Part shown: positions 47,678 to 59,300 of the stretch, piece by piece
Position numbering within the stretch: the first letter of the stretch is position 1
Layout: every line of letters starts with the position of its first letter
Assembly: GCA_032718475.1 (NCBI GenBank)
Contig: JAUCBJ010001948.1
Coordinates: 1-64,000 of the forward strand
DNA: 64,000 nt
Direction: 5' to 3'
From: Nemertoderma westbladi
Taxonomy: Eukaryota; Xenacoelomorpha; Nemertodermatida; Nemertodermatidae
Translations under genes and position numbers: made by a program
The notes under the pieces: model-generated
Told to the model about the DNA's origin: nothing
Seen by the model: only the letters and a program-made list of their open reading frames with translations
Database searches by the model: none

Positions 47678-50163
47678 ATGTGTGAGTTTTCTGAGATTGT
47701 AATGATCAAATACAACTATCTTTATCAAAGCAAAGAAGAAACATTTATCTTTAGTTGCATTTATCGTAGTCCTAACTCCTGCTCCCACAATAATAAAGAG
47801 TTAATCAACTGTATTAATGATTATGTGCAAAGACCACAACCCTACACAAATAATACTAGTTGGCGATTTCAATATGTCTGATACACAATGGACTACTTTA
47901 CAAACACCAAACTTAGATGAATCAGAACTTCTTTGCTGTTTCAAGATAACTACTTGAGCCAACACGTCGACCAACCAACTCGCCTCCGTGAAGGCAACAC
48001 TCCACGAATCCTGGACCTAGTCCTAACATCTGAGTGTGACATGGTTGATAACATTTCCTATACATCACCCCTTGGCGCGAGTGACCATGTTGTACTGGAG
48101 ATATGTTTGACCATGGTTGCAAGTCCACCACCAGTTGCAACAGAATATAAAGTATTATCCAAAGCAAACTATAGCGCAATGGCGACCTATATCAAGTCTT
48201 TCAACTGGATAGAAATTCTATCTCCAATGGATACTACAGAGGCATGTGCGTTTTTATATGAAACTCTTGACTATTGTATTCATAACTACATACCCGTTAA
48301 AAAATATCAATCACACAACTACCCAAAATGGATGACTATGGATGTCCGCAAGGTCATTGCACTGAAAAAATCTGCATGGCGAAACTTCCCCAGAACAGAT
48401 TCAACTTCTGCCTACAACAAGTACAAACAAAGACGCAATATTTGCAACGCTATTGTAATAAAATCCAAACAAGATTACGAGCGCTCAGTAGCATTGGCAG
48501 CCAGCAAAGACCCTAAACAGTTCTGGAAATTTGTGCGGTCTAAAACGAAGTCCCATGGTACAATAGCTTCACTGAAAGACAAACAAGGTAATATTGCAAC
48601 ATCTAACATCAATAAAGCAGAAGCTTTGAATCAGCAATATTTTTCTACATTTACTACCGAGGACACAGATACTGCTCCTGATATATCGAACTCCGTGCCA
48701 GAAGCAAAAATTAGCTCAGTAGAATTTACACCAAATGTAGTCGAAGACACTGCATCACAAATAAATGCATCGGGGGCCCCTGGTCCTGATGGAATCTTCC
48801 CTATACTGATAGTGACACTCATTTCTGTGTTGGCTCTACCCCTCTCCATTATTTTTCAGAAGTCATTAAATAGTGGTGTTGTCCCGCAACCTTGGAAGGA
48901 AGCAAACATTACCCCCATATTCAAGCGCGGAGTACGCTACCTCCCTATCAACTATCGGCCAGTTAGCTTGACCTCAATCCTCTGCAAACTGATGGAAAGA
49001 ATAATAGCCAATAACTTATACTCTTTCTGGAAAGAATTCTCACTGCTGGCCATGGCACAGTACGGATTTCAAAAAGGAAAGTCGTGCACTATAAACTCAT
49101 CGACGTCGTTTTCCAATGGGCCAAGGCCCTGGACGAAGTTAAATGTATAGATGTTGCATACCTGGATTTCCTGAAAGCCTTCGACACTGTTCCTCACCAA
49201 CGATTGCTAAAAAAGATGGAGAAAATGGGGATTTCTGGTTCACTACTTGTATGGCTTAAGTCGTTCATTATAGGTCGCTCGCAACGAGTTGTAGTTGGCG
49301 GGGTTCATTCTAAATGGGTACCCGTGCTCAGTGGGGTACCCCAAGGGAGTATATTGGGCGTTCTCTGCTACCTGGGTTTTGTAAACGACGTACCTGACAT
49401 CACAACATGGATAATACACCTATTCGCAGACGATACTAAGAACAGTGCCATTTTCACGCCATCGCCATACCTAACCAATGGGACTCTACAAAACGACCTC
49501 GACAACCTTTACCGATGGACTGTAGTGTGGCAGCAGCTTTTTAATAATGATAAGTGCAAAATTATGCACATAGGAAGGACAAACCCCAAATTTTTGTACA
49601 CACAAGGAGATACCAGCAACCAGCATCACCTTGCAGAAACCACAACAGAAAAAGATCTCGGTGTTTACTTCCAAAACGATCTCCATTTCGGTACTCACAT
49701 CGCCAAGATAGTCAAGAAAGCAAACTGCCACCTCGGCCTGATATACCGCAGCTTTAGCCATATAGATGGTGATATATTTCTCAGCCTATATAAGAGTATG
49801 GTTCGCCCTGTTCTAGAATACTCATCAGTGGTTTGGTCTCCAAAGAAAATAGGCGAAATGAGACTCATTGAGGGAGTGCAACGCCGTGCGACTCGACTTG
49901 TTAAAGGTCTCCACGACCTCGATTACCCATCACGTCTTCGTAAGCTGGGCCTACCAACGTTGGAATATCGGCGTCACCGCGCCGATATGATCCAGGTTTA
50001 CAAACTACTGACGGGCCTCGATAACGCGGACTATCGCACCTACTTCATACTGGATCCCTCTAGTCGCCGCGGCCACTCTCGGAAGTTATTTAAACCTCGG
50101 GCGCATCTTGCGCTATGTAACGAGACCTTTAGCTTTCGAGTAATCGATGACTGGAACCGTTAA
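47678..50163 (+). pseudogene. CR1-like ORF2: endonuclease and reverse transcriptase, frameshifted
   Basis: Frame 47678-47881 has the nuclease motif IYRSPNS. After a shift, 47933-49150 has LSQHVDQPTR, LDLVLT and GASDHVVLEI, then the RT start (ASGAPGPDGI, NYRPVSLTSI). After another shift, 49084-50163 has YLDFLKAFDTVPHQRLLKKM, SGVPQGSILG, LFADDTK with the FADD catalytic pair, and the thumb (YSSVVWSPKK, RRATRLVKGL). The domain order is that of CR1/L2-group LINEs. At least two frameshifts inactivate it, but most residues are well preserved, so the insertion is of moderate age. Confidence 0.9.
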
Positions 50164-50699
50164 ACCGAAACTGTAGTATCATCACCGACACTGAACACAT
50201 TTAAATCAAGGCTAAATGAACACTAGAAAAATTTACCATTGAAATTTTATCCATCCTGGTGGTAGCACTAAGGTAGCAGCAATAAATCCCCAATAACTCC
50301 ATATTAATTTTAATTTATAGCGCCTCATTCGTATTTTTTGTGTATTAAACATGTTGCCGTTATTCCCGACACCATGGGGGAAAAACGCCGATGCTGGAGG
50401 CGGAACTTTACAGACCACGGAATCCCGGCCAGTCACCGGATATTGATTGTGGAGAAGGAATAATTTCTTAGATGCAAGATTGCGGTTGAGAAAAAGCTGC
50501 ATTGGTTGGATATATTATTTAATGTAGTTAATCTCACTGAACCCTGATTGAGAATAAATTGGGCTTCCCCAAATCAATATACACCAAATTATTCACAATA
50601 ATAATACACGACAATATAAATCCCTACAGTAAATTATTTAATTACCCACTGTTCGCTCAGATTTTAGCCTAACTAATGTTCCCCAGATTTTCCCTCGGT
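50164..50699 (+). other. non-coding 3' region of the CR1-like insertion
   Basis: No open frame. Contains the left copy (about 50308-50350) of the sequence repeated at about 51930-51975. Confidence 0.45.
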
Positions 50700-51600
50700 C
50701 CTAGTCTTGGTGCCGCCGTCGTGTCGGTGTCGGTCGACCCTGTCGCGTGTCCGTCCCACCCCTCACGAACCCCGAAGGGAACGATCATCGAGAACCAGTA
50801 CGGCTTGGCTAAGGGTCGGTCCAGTCGGTAGACTCTGTCGCGTATCCGTACCACTCCACTCGAACCCCGAAGGGATCGGTCATCGAGAACCAGTACGGCT
50901 TGGCTAGGAGTCTGTCGTGTCGGTGGACCCGTTCGCGTGTCCGTCCCACCCCTCACGAGCCCCGAAGGGAACGATCATTGAGAACCAGTATGGCTTGGCT
51001 AGGGGTCCGTCGGTTCATCGCAGAGACCCAACCACCTAGGCTTTCCGAGTCCTTATTCAGGCTCGTAGTCGCTTCGGCGGCCGAAAAACTGCTCTGAACA
51101 GTCGGTAGGCCAGTAGAGTCCAGTCCTCTGTCTTTCGACCCCGTCGCGTGTCTGTCCCACCCCTCACGAACCCCGAAGGGAACGATCATCTAGAACCAGT
51201 ACGGCTTGGCTAAGGGGTCTGTCGTCGGTTCCCGTCGCAAATCCCTGGCACAAGCAGCAGACTTTCCGATGTCGTTTTCAGGCTCGTAATAACTGCTGTT
51301 GACCAGAGACCACTAAGGGCAGTCCTCGTCAAACCCTTCCTCTGTTAGTTGGCCGCCCTTTCGCGTGTCCGTCCCACCCCTCACGAACCCCGAAGGGAAT
51401 GATCATCGAGAACCAGTACAGCTTGGCTAAGGGGGCTGTCGTTTCCCGTCGCAAATCCCTGGCACAAGCAGCAGACTTTCCGATGTCCTTTTCAGGCTCG
51501 TAATAACTGCTGTTGGCCAGGGACCGCTAAGGGCAGTCCTTGTCCTTTAGACCTAGCGAGTTACCAAATCCACCTCTACAGGCAGCAGGAAGTTGGCTAG
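50700..51600 (+). repeat. complex tandem repeat, composite units of about 100-220 bp
   Basis: The core CACCCCTCACGAACCCCGAA, followed by an AGAACCAGTACGGCTTGGCT block, recurs at about 50755, 50858, 50950, 51158 and 51374. A second module (GTCGCAAATCCCTGGCACAA onward) occurs at about 51234 and 51448, making a higher-order repeat with about 215-bp spacing. It is GC-rich against AT-rich flanks. Short frames here are repeat by-products. Confidence 0.85.
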
Positions 51601-52342
51601 GCCTAATAGTAGTCAGGTAAACCTGAATACTGCTTAACTTTGCCTCCCACCCCTGGCCCTTATATACATGAAATGAGTCCCGTACCCCGTAAGTCGCCCC
51701 AATATTCGCCCATAAATCGCCCCCAGTTCATAGAGTGTGCCCAAAACCCGTGGTCCCGCACCCAGTTGTGATATCGGAATAATCATTTTAAATAAAAACA
51801 AAAAATATTCAACTCGCGTTATGAAAAGTTGAAATACCGCGAACAAAACAATTACTTAACTTTATTGAAACATTTTTTAAACTCGTTCTCATTTGTTTTT
51901 ACTTAATTGACTTAACAAATTCAGAGTATTAATTTTAATTTATAGCGCCACATTCTTACTTTTTATGTATGTAATAATTACTTAATTTTAACTTTATGGA
52001 AACATTTTTTAAACTCATCTACAATTGTTTTTTTTTACTTAATTGCCTTAATCTGCTAAGGTCGTAATCTATTTATCATATAATTACAAAATAATATTGT
52101 CATTTGCTGTCTTAAATATGGTCAATTGCTGCTGTCAATCCAATTTTTATTTATTTTTTTTTAAATTATGTTAGTTAATCTTCCATATTTTATACATTAT
52201 GTATATCTCATATATTTTACTCGATTTTACAGTACCAGTACCAGTATCTTTATATTTTATTCCTACCAGGTTGTCAGTCACCTAGGTTTACTCTCATTGT
52301 CGATTTCTGGGTGCTAAAAGTGCATACTTTCCTCATCACCCT
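51601..52342. other. AT-rich non-coding end of the insertion
   Basis: No gene. Contains the second copy of the 45-bp repeat (about 51930-51975) and ACCAGTACCAGTA words near 52233. Confidence 0.4.
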
Positions 52343-52371
52343 TTAAACTATTAAACTATTAAACTATTAAA

Positions 52372-52931
52372 CTGTCTCACCCCCTACTTGAGAGAGAGCA
52401 GCCAACACTTCTTTGAGTCCCTTTCCTGATGACCTTTCTGGCCTAAACCCTGGGTCACCAGGGAGGCCAGATTGTGAGGGGGAGAGGGATTCTGGAGTTG
52501 GAGGCTACTCTCATGTTCCACCCCGACCAACAAAGCCATTGGTGAATCTGAGGCAAGTTACTAGACTAGCCTCAGTAAACACCCTAACACTCGGTTCCCC
52601 AATGCGACAAAGTGAGCTGACTGCCTTGGCAGATAAGCTTTCTCTTAGCGCAGTGGGTGTTCAAGAGCACCGAATACAGACTGGAAAGACTGATGAGGTT
52701 CTGATTAAGGACATGGGGGGCGGTTGGCGACTCGCCCAAGCGTCAGCAGATGATAGTGGCAATGGTGGAATTGGTCTATTGATGAATCCAACTGCACGGG
52801 CAGCATTGGACAAAATAGACCAAATCTCTAACCACATCATCCGATGCCACTTCTCATGTTCTGGAAGACTGGCTAAGACGTTTCCCAAGGTGGTTCTGAT
52901 TGTGTGCTACTCTCCAACTAGTGTTGCCCCT
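52372..52931 (+). mobile_element. LINE copy E/F, right half, cut by the BEL element
   Basis: Resumes the LINE exactly where 45216 stopped: CTGTCTCACCCC, then the nuclease N-terminus LADKLSLSAVGVQEHRIQTG and GGWRLAQASADDSGNGGIGL, up to VLIVCYSPTSVAP. Identity stops at 52931, where the LTR of the BEL element begins. Unlike copy B it keeps the nuclease stretch around 52810-52910, so it supplies the part deleted there. The remaining 3' half should lie beyond the right edge of the window. Confidence 0.9.
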
Positions 52932-53395
52932 TGTAAAAGCTTTTGCGGATATACTCAGTCCCCGTCGCCCGCAAAGTACCGTTATAGGTGTTTTAACGGA
53001 CATAAAAGTCATTCTTCTGTATGTGTGCTTTGGCGGACATGGTAAGGCAAAAAACCCGCAAATGCGTCAAATACCCTGGCACAGCTTAGCCTTGATGATT
53101 CAGATTACGACATCTAACAGCTGATTGCTGACATGGAAACGGCTATTGGACACATGGTTCTTTGTTTAGCTTTACAGCCAATCAGAGCGATTTTTTCTGT
53201 CGATGTGGAGATATTTGGCCGATCGTGCTAGGAGTGTTCAGTCTTACTGTTTTTTCTTGATACTGTTGTGTTGTTTCTATCTAGGCCAGGAACACCGGCT
53301 CTAGAGTCAATTCGTTTCAGACTTTAGAAGAAACATTAGTAGGCTTAAGATTATAGAGCGTATAACTGTTATCAGTTCATATCATAACTTAACAT
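52932..53395 (+). repeat. 5' LTR of the BEL/Pao element (confirmed part)
   Basis: TGTAAAAGCTTTTGCGGATA begins a sequence that recurs at 63537-64000 with four base differences in 464 aligned positions. The true right end of the LTR cannot be set because the 3' copy runs off the window. The LTR therefore continues past 53395 for an unknown length. It starts with the usual TG. Confidence 0.9.
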
Positions 53396-54477
53396 ACCGT
53401 CTTAATGCTTTTTACTGTTGTCATATTTTGTATCAGTTGGTTGAATATTATTTGGAGAACATCTATAAAGAACCCAAATTTCCCAATTTTCTTGATACAC
53501 TACAGGTTAGAGAGACAGGTTACATATAGCGATTGCGACTTATATTATTGTGGTTTGTAGTGAATTTAATGCTATTTGATAAGCACTACATGAGTCAGTT
53601 GCTGTTCTCTTTATATATGATAAAATTCATTGACGGTCGGCAAATTAGTGAGCAGTATTGTGTGTTACCGGTAGTGTGCATGATTGTGACTGATAACTAA
53701 GCATTTCCTAAAGAATGCGCCTCATACGTGAATCATAAGCCTTACCGACTTACCGTTGTGATTAGTATAAGTCATATCTCTGTTTACCTAGATAGAGCGC
53801 CACGTCCTAAAGGAACTGTTAATATTTCCCGAAAGTGAATAATATTGGTCAGAAATTATTTATTAACGATCAATCGAATAATACAGTAAGCTTACACTGC
53901 AATAATAATCTAAGCCCTCAGAATCCAGTCTCCCGGGTATATCCAGCGGGTGAATGGACGCGCACTAGGCTGGCTTCTGCTAATGTTGTGTTTATTGGTA
54001 TTAAATATTTGTCAACTTCTAAAGTCTATTTATAAACCAAAAGACATATAAATTTTGGCAGGTTAAACTGCTAAAGGTCTTCAAAAGCGTGTACAATAAC
54101 AGTTATTGACTTTATTGCAGTAAGCAATAAAGTTGAAAGTACCGGTCGACCGGTAAACCTGAACCGGTACTTCTGTAGGTCAGTAGGCCCAACTGCCAGA
54201 ACCGGTACTGCTGTAGGTCCGTAGGTCCAACTGCCAGAACCGGTACTTCTGTAGGTCCGTAGGCCCAACTGTCCTAACCGGTACTTCCAGTATAAGTACA
54301 TTAGTATTATTCGATTTTGATTATTGTATACCGGTAGGTCTCGATATTAAATCGGGGACGCCTGGTTTTTATTGGGATTTTACTTAGGTCTATTTCTGTC
54401 AGTTTTATTTCCTAGTAAGTTAATATTGAGCTGAAGACGTGTAAGTCTGCTCAGATTGTTCAGATAACTGTAGGCCG

Positions 54478-55030
54478 GACTGTTGTCGGATTGTTGTTGG
54501 GTTTGGAGAGATTGCGGCGTGTGTAGAGTTTGTCCGATAGAGTGCCAGTTAGTAAGTTGGGGCAGCCATAGCTGTAAGGTCAATCCCCTCTTAAAGAATA
54601 AGTCGTACTACCGTGTTAGAACGCATACTAACTAACCATTTTGGAATCTGCACATACTGTAGTTTATTTAGGCTTGACAGTATTCTGCCAGCGTTTTGGC
54701 CTGTGTTTGTTTGTGTGGTCTGTTCAGGTACCGTAATAGTTATTACTCAGATATTTTGTAGGCTGGATTGTTGTCTAGCTATTATTAGGTCTGAAGAGAT
54801 TGCTGCGTGTGTAGAGTTTGTCTGATAAAGTGCCAGTTAGTATGTTGGGGCAGCCATAGCTGTAAGGTCAATCCCCTCTTAAAGAATAAGTCGTACTACC
54901 GTGTTAGAACGCATACTAACTAACCATTTCGGAATCTGCACATACTGTAGTTTATTTAGGCTTGGTGGTAGTCTGCCAGCGTTTGGTTTGTATTTTGTTT
55001 GAGTATTCTGCACGGGTAGCGTAATATTTA
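54478..55030 (+). repeat. 288-bp tandem duplication in the LTR/leader
   Basis: GGGGCAGCCATAGCTGTAAG through ACATACTGTAGTTTATTTAG occurs at about 54559 and again at about 54847, an offset of 288 bp. The inner 130 bp are almost identical and the edges diverge. Confidence 0.85.
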
Positions 55031-55974
55031 TTATTCAGAGTTTATGCGATTATTCGCAACATTAATGTCCCCAAGTTTATTCCTACAGTAATTGTGCTTG
55101 TTATATATACCGTTATAGTTAAATTAACCCCGGGACTATACGGGCTGCTTGGCGTAGGAAAAGACTGGTGACTTTGTGCTTTGGTCACTCCAGCAGATGC
55201 CGTGGTTCTTTTAACTGTTCAAGTATATTTAACTACTGATTATTTGTTGTACCAGTACTTGTACCTAATTTAGGGTTTAGTGTACAGTGCTTTCCGAAGT
55301 AATTAGTGTGTAGGCAGTATATTTGTGTTGTAAAGTGGTTAATAGGCACGTTGGATCTGGTAGTCCACGGTAATTAACTTCCAGGTAGGAACACTCCGTG
55401 ATACATAACGTAGTACCTATAGCGATACGGCTATAGGTCGTCAGGCGGTGGAATTTTCCTATCTGGACAGTGCAATATATTTACTACTACTTATTATTTT
55501 CAAATACCGTAGTACCCTGTCCGTTGTAATAATCAGAATTCTAACCCTTTGTTAGGCTGGTTTGTAGACTTCCTGTAAAATTACCCTAAAAATTTCGTAC
55601 GTAATATTTTTTGTTGTGTTTAATTAGAGAATTAATCTCACCCGTATCGTAAGTAATTCGTAGATAAGTAACTTAGGAAGTAGAATTATCTGTTTTAGTG
55701 TCTAATGAGTAGCACTTCACTGAGAGCGCACAGCTTTTGTGTAGTGATTACTTCCCAGAAATAGTAACATCTATTTCAATATTGTAACAAAACCCCTCAT
55801 ACGGGTACATATAAATCCACTAAATCTATTAATAAAACAGTAGGCCTGTTATACAACACTTAGGTCTTAATATCAGTTGGACTGCTGCTCAAATAACGGT
55901 AATAAAGTAAGTAAAGTAACCAAGTAACCCATAACATTCAGAAATTCAATTATTTTAAAATAATTGACATACCG

Positions 55975-56235
55975 GTTTTTACAATAGGCTTATTATATTT
56001 ATTTCTATAAATTTAGGCTGAATTCATACCGGTATTCTGTAATTAATTCTAGTCTGTAATAATTATACTTATATATACTATAAGTGTCAGCTGTATACCG
56101 GTATTCACGATAGGCCTATTATATATTTATATATATTTGTGCTAAATTTATATACCGGTACTCTGTGACAAATCTAGTCTGTAATAATACTTATATATAT
56201 ACTATAAGCATACCGGTATTCTAATATATTATATA
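55975..56235 (+). repeat. about 125-bp imperfect repeats before the gag start
   Basis: Units with ATACCGGTATTC, TCTAGTCTGTAATAAT and ACTATAAG recur two to three times up to 120 bp before the ATG. They are AT-rich except for the ACCGGT words. Confidence 0.7.
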
Positions 56236-56356
56236 TATATCACGCTACACTGAGTAGCAGTATCGGTAATTAATTATTAGGCTAACAGTGATACTGAATT
56301 ACTAGACTTACTTTAACTGTATTTATAGCCGTAGGCATTCAACTGTGTAAACAAAC

Positions 56357-59300
56357 ATGTCAGACACAACCCAATCACTATCGGATAGTCTCTTAGAAAG
56401 TGTTAGAATGACTGTCAGACAGTGCCTTAAAAAGATCAGTGACCCAGATCCAAGTATAGAACATCCTAGATCCAAGTCTAAGTCACCTACTATTGTAAAA
56501 AAGGCCATCCCTACAGTAGTAGTGTCAGACCCTAGGCTAGTAGAACAACGTAGGTCTATCATCGGCACTCGGGCCCAAGTCAAGCGGGATCAAGAAGCAG
56601 CTGTCAAACAGCAGCAACATCCTAGCCAAGAACCTAGTTCTCAGCGGCCCGATAGCTCCAGTAGTTCGGATACTGCTGAGCGGACACCCGAACGCGGAGC
56701 GAAGATGGCGGATACGGTTTATGATGAGTGGCCAACCTTTGAAGAATCAACCGACGCCACTTCTTCTCAAGTGGAAAGCGAGGTGGAAAGCGAAGTGGAA
56801 AGCGAATTAACAGCCGCAGAGAAGCCGCGAACTAGAGACGCCATTGACATCTATCTGTCAGACTATCAGCGATTCATAGGAGACAAAGAGTTGAGGAGAC
56901 GACTGTCTGGACTTCGCCCTAATAGTGAAGGAACAAAGCTTGTGTTGGACGCAATCGATGCGGAAATGTTGGCTGCAAACCAAGCTAAATTTGATGAAAA
57001 ACTCCGCCTCGCTAGAGTCCAAGAAGAACAAGTAAAGAAAAGACGGATAGAGGAACAAAAGGCGGCGGCCATGGCAGAAGCAGAACGGAGAGCGTCTGAG
57101 CAGACTACCCAACTGGAGTTGGAAAATCTGCAAGAGACGCAAGACAACATAAATAAACAGTTAACTGCTAGTCGAATGCAGATGATGAGACGATCTACTC
57201 CAAAACGCCAGGGATACACATCATCGGAGGAAAGCGAAACCACCGATCCTGAAGGCGGAGGAAATAGATCCTGTCTAAGCAGGCGTAGAAAAACATCTCA
57301 CCGCCACAAATTGCCTGATTTGCCCCCGGCGGTTAGAAGACAACTAACTAGCACAGACTTAGGTAGTACAGAACCCACAGAACAAATTATTCAGGTCAAA
57401 AGACTCCCTACAATAGTTGATGAGCCTGAAATAATTAGGCCTGTCGTTCCCAAAGCCACTCCTGTGCTAGAGACCCCTGTACTTCCAGAGCTTAACTCTA
57501 AATTCCCTCTACACAGTACTACAATGCCTGTACCCGGTAGAACAGTCCATGAGAATATCCCTGTCCTGGAAGCTGAGAGAGAAATCAAAGATTTGTCTCC
57601 CGTCGTCCCGCGTCAGCCCGCTACAATGTTGGCGACTCCCGCTTCGGCGGTCGAGTGGGTAGAGGAGGGAAGGCGGGGGATGAATCTCCTGCTCAGACAG
57701 ATGCAGGAGACTGTCCACCAACTTAAGGGAACAGTAAGGGAAGGTAGGGCCGAATTGCAAGAAGTGCAGCAAAGTTTCGCTCTAGAACACGACAAATTAG
57801 TCAATATACAAAAAGCGATACCAATACCCCCTGTAACATTGTGTCAACCTGTTAGGTCTGAAGTATTACATGCGCAAGGTGTGAGGCCTACACGCATCTA
57901 TACTGCTAGTGAAGTAGAAACTCCTATAGCAAACCCTATTAAGGGTGATTATAAACCTGTTGTTAATGATATTCCCTATAGACCTGATAATGATCCGAGA
58001 AATTTATATACCGATAATTCGATATTAAATAACACGATGGCCCAAGAAAGCTTTACGCGTCAGATGGCTAGAACAGAAGCCCGCCAAGCGGTCAAAGTGG
58101 GAGAGATCGTCAAATTCAATGGAGATGAGATGAAATGGTTACCTTTCAATGAATATTACAAAGACAGCATACAGAACTCAGTACTATCTAACGGTGAGAA
58201 ACTTAGGTTCCTCATCAAGTGCTTGGAAGGACCTCCCAAGTTAATGGCGTTAATGTTCATTGGACATCCAGAAGGATTAAGACAAGTATGGGATACATTA
58301 AACATCAGGTATGGTAACAAGGATAACATAGCTAAGTATTTGTATGCAAAATTAGTAGCCCCCCGAAACTTTCTTAGTAGCGGGATTATAGAGTTTTCCG
58401 ATGAGATTCAGGAGATCTGTAGACAATTGGACTGGTTAGGTAAGTCTCATGAATATCAGAGTTCCATGGTTATTGGAGCCGTAGTCTCTACTTTGCCAAA
58501 GGGTGGAGTATGTACACGCTGGGACAAGAAAGTGTTGTATATGAATGAGCAGCAACGACGAAGCCCTACCATGGCTGATCTCATGTCCTTCTTAGATAGT
58601 GAAGTAAAATTACAACTCATAAAGCAGTCCAGAGAGAAAACATCGGAAAATAAGGTAAGTGAGAAACCCGTTTCTAGGAGAAGGATAATACCAGTGTGTT
58701 ATACTGACGACGGCGAAAGCCAAGCTTCTCAAGAAGAGGACAGCGGGAAAGACACAGCAAAATCTTACTATGACAACAAGACCTATAAAGACGTAAGTAA
58801 ATATAAGTCTCGAACCAGTGACAGGAGAGAACAGGTTGCTAAGACTCCTCCTCAGTCTCCTAACAGAATGCACGGAAGAAAGCCCGAAGAAAGAACGAGA
58901 GTGCATCACGTTACCCAAGGTAAAGTGAGTAACATCAAACCAAACTGTGCGCTGTGCGACGGGCCCCACCGTTTGAGTGCGTGTGCTGAATTTCTAAAGA
59001 AATCCCTTGTAGACAGACGTGCAGTCATGTGGGATAAGCGGTTATGCTATAATTGCCTCAGATCAGGACACCAACGGCGAACCTGTTACTCCGACGTAAA
59101 GTGTGCAAAGTGTGGCGCGAAACATCACATCTTGTTACACAGTGAGTTCGAACGAGACAACCCGAGTCAGGTAAGTGAGCCCGAACTACATGTCCAATTC
59201 AGTGATGTAAATGACACTGATCAAGAGTCTGAGATGGAAGGATTCTATACTGACGAATTCTCCGACGCCAACGAATCCTGTTACCTAATAAATACCGCAG

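Larger units (their letters stand above)
45217..52371 (+). mobile_element. CR1-like LINE insertion with long repetitive 3' region, nested in LINE copy E/F
   Basis: Contains a decayed ORF1, proline-rich minisatellites, a decayed ORF2 and 2.2 kb of non-coding repeats. It ends in three to four copies of the 8-bp unit ATTAAACT (52343-52371) right at the junction with the interrupted LINE. An 8-bp simple-repeat tail is typical of CR1-group elements. CTGT is present at both junctions and may be a short target duplication. The 3' region is far longer than usual and probably holds a further insertion: a 45-bp sequence (TTTTAATTTATAGCGCC) is repeated at about 50308 and 51930. Confidence 0.7.
53396..56356 (+). 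other. remainder of the LTR plus 5' leader of the BEL element
   Basis: Non-coding. Contains TACCGGTA clusters (54130-54290), a 288-bp tandem duplication and an approximately 125-bp repeat, each listed separately. A primer-binding site was looked for and not identified with confidence. Confidence 0.55.

Noticed and set aside
50707-51189. Arg/Pro-rich frames in the GC-rich repeat block
   Set aside because: They follow the repeat period and occur on both strands. No independent coding support.
56866-57243. Antisense frames inside the gag gene (also 57391-57588 and 59663-59914)
   Set aside because: Shadow frames of the sense polyprotein without motifs.
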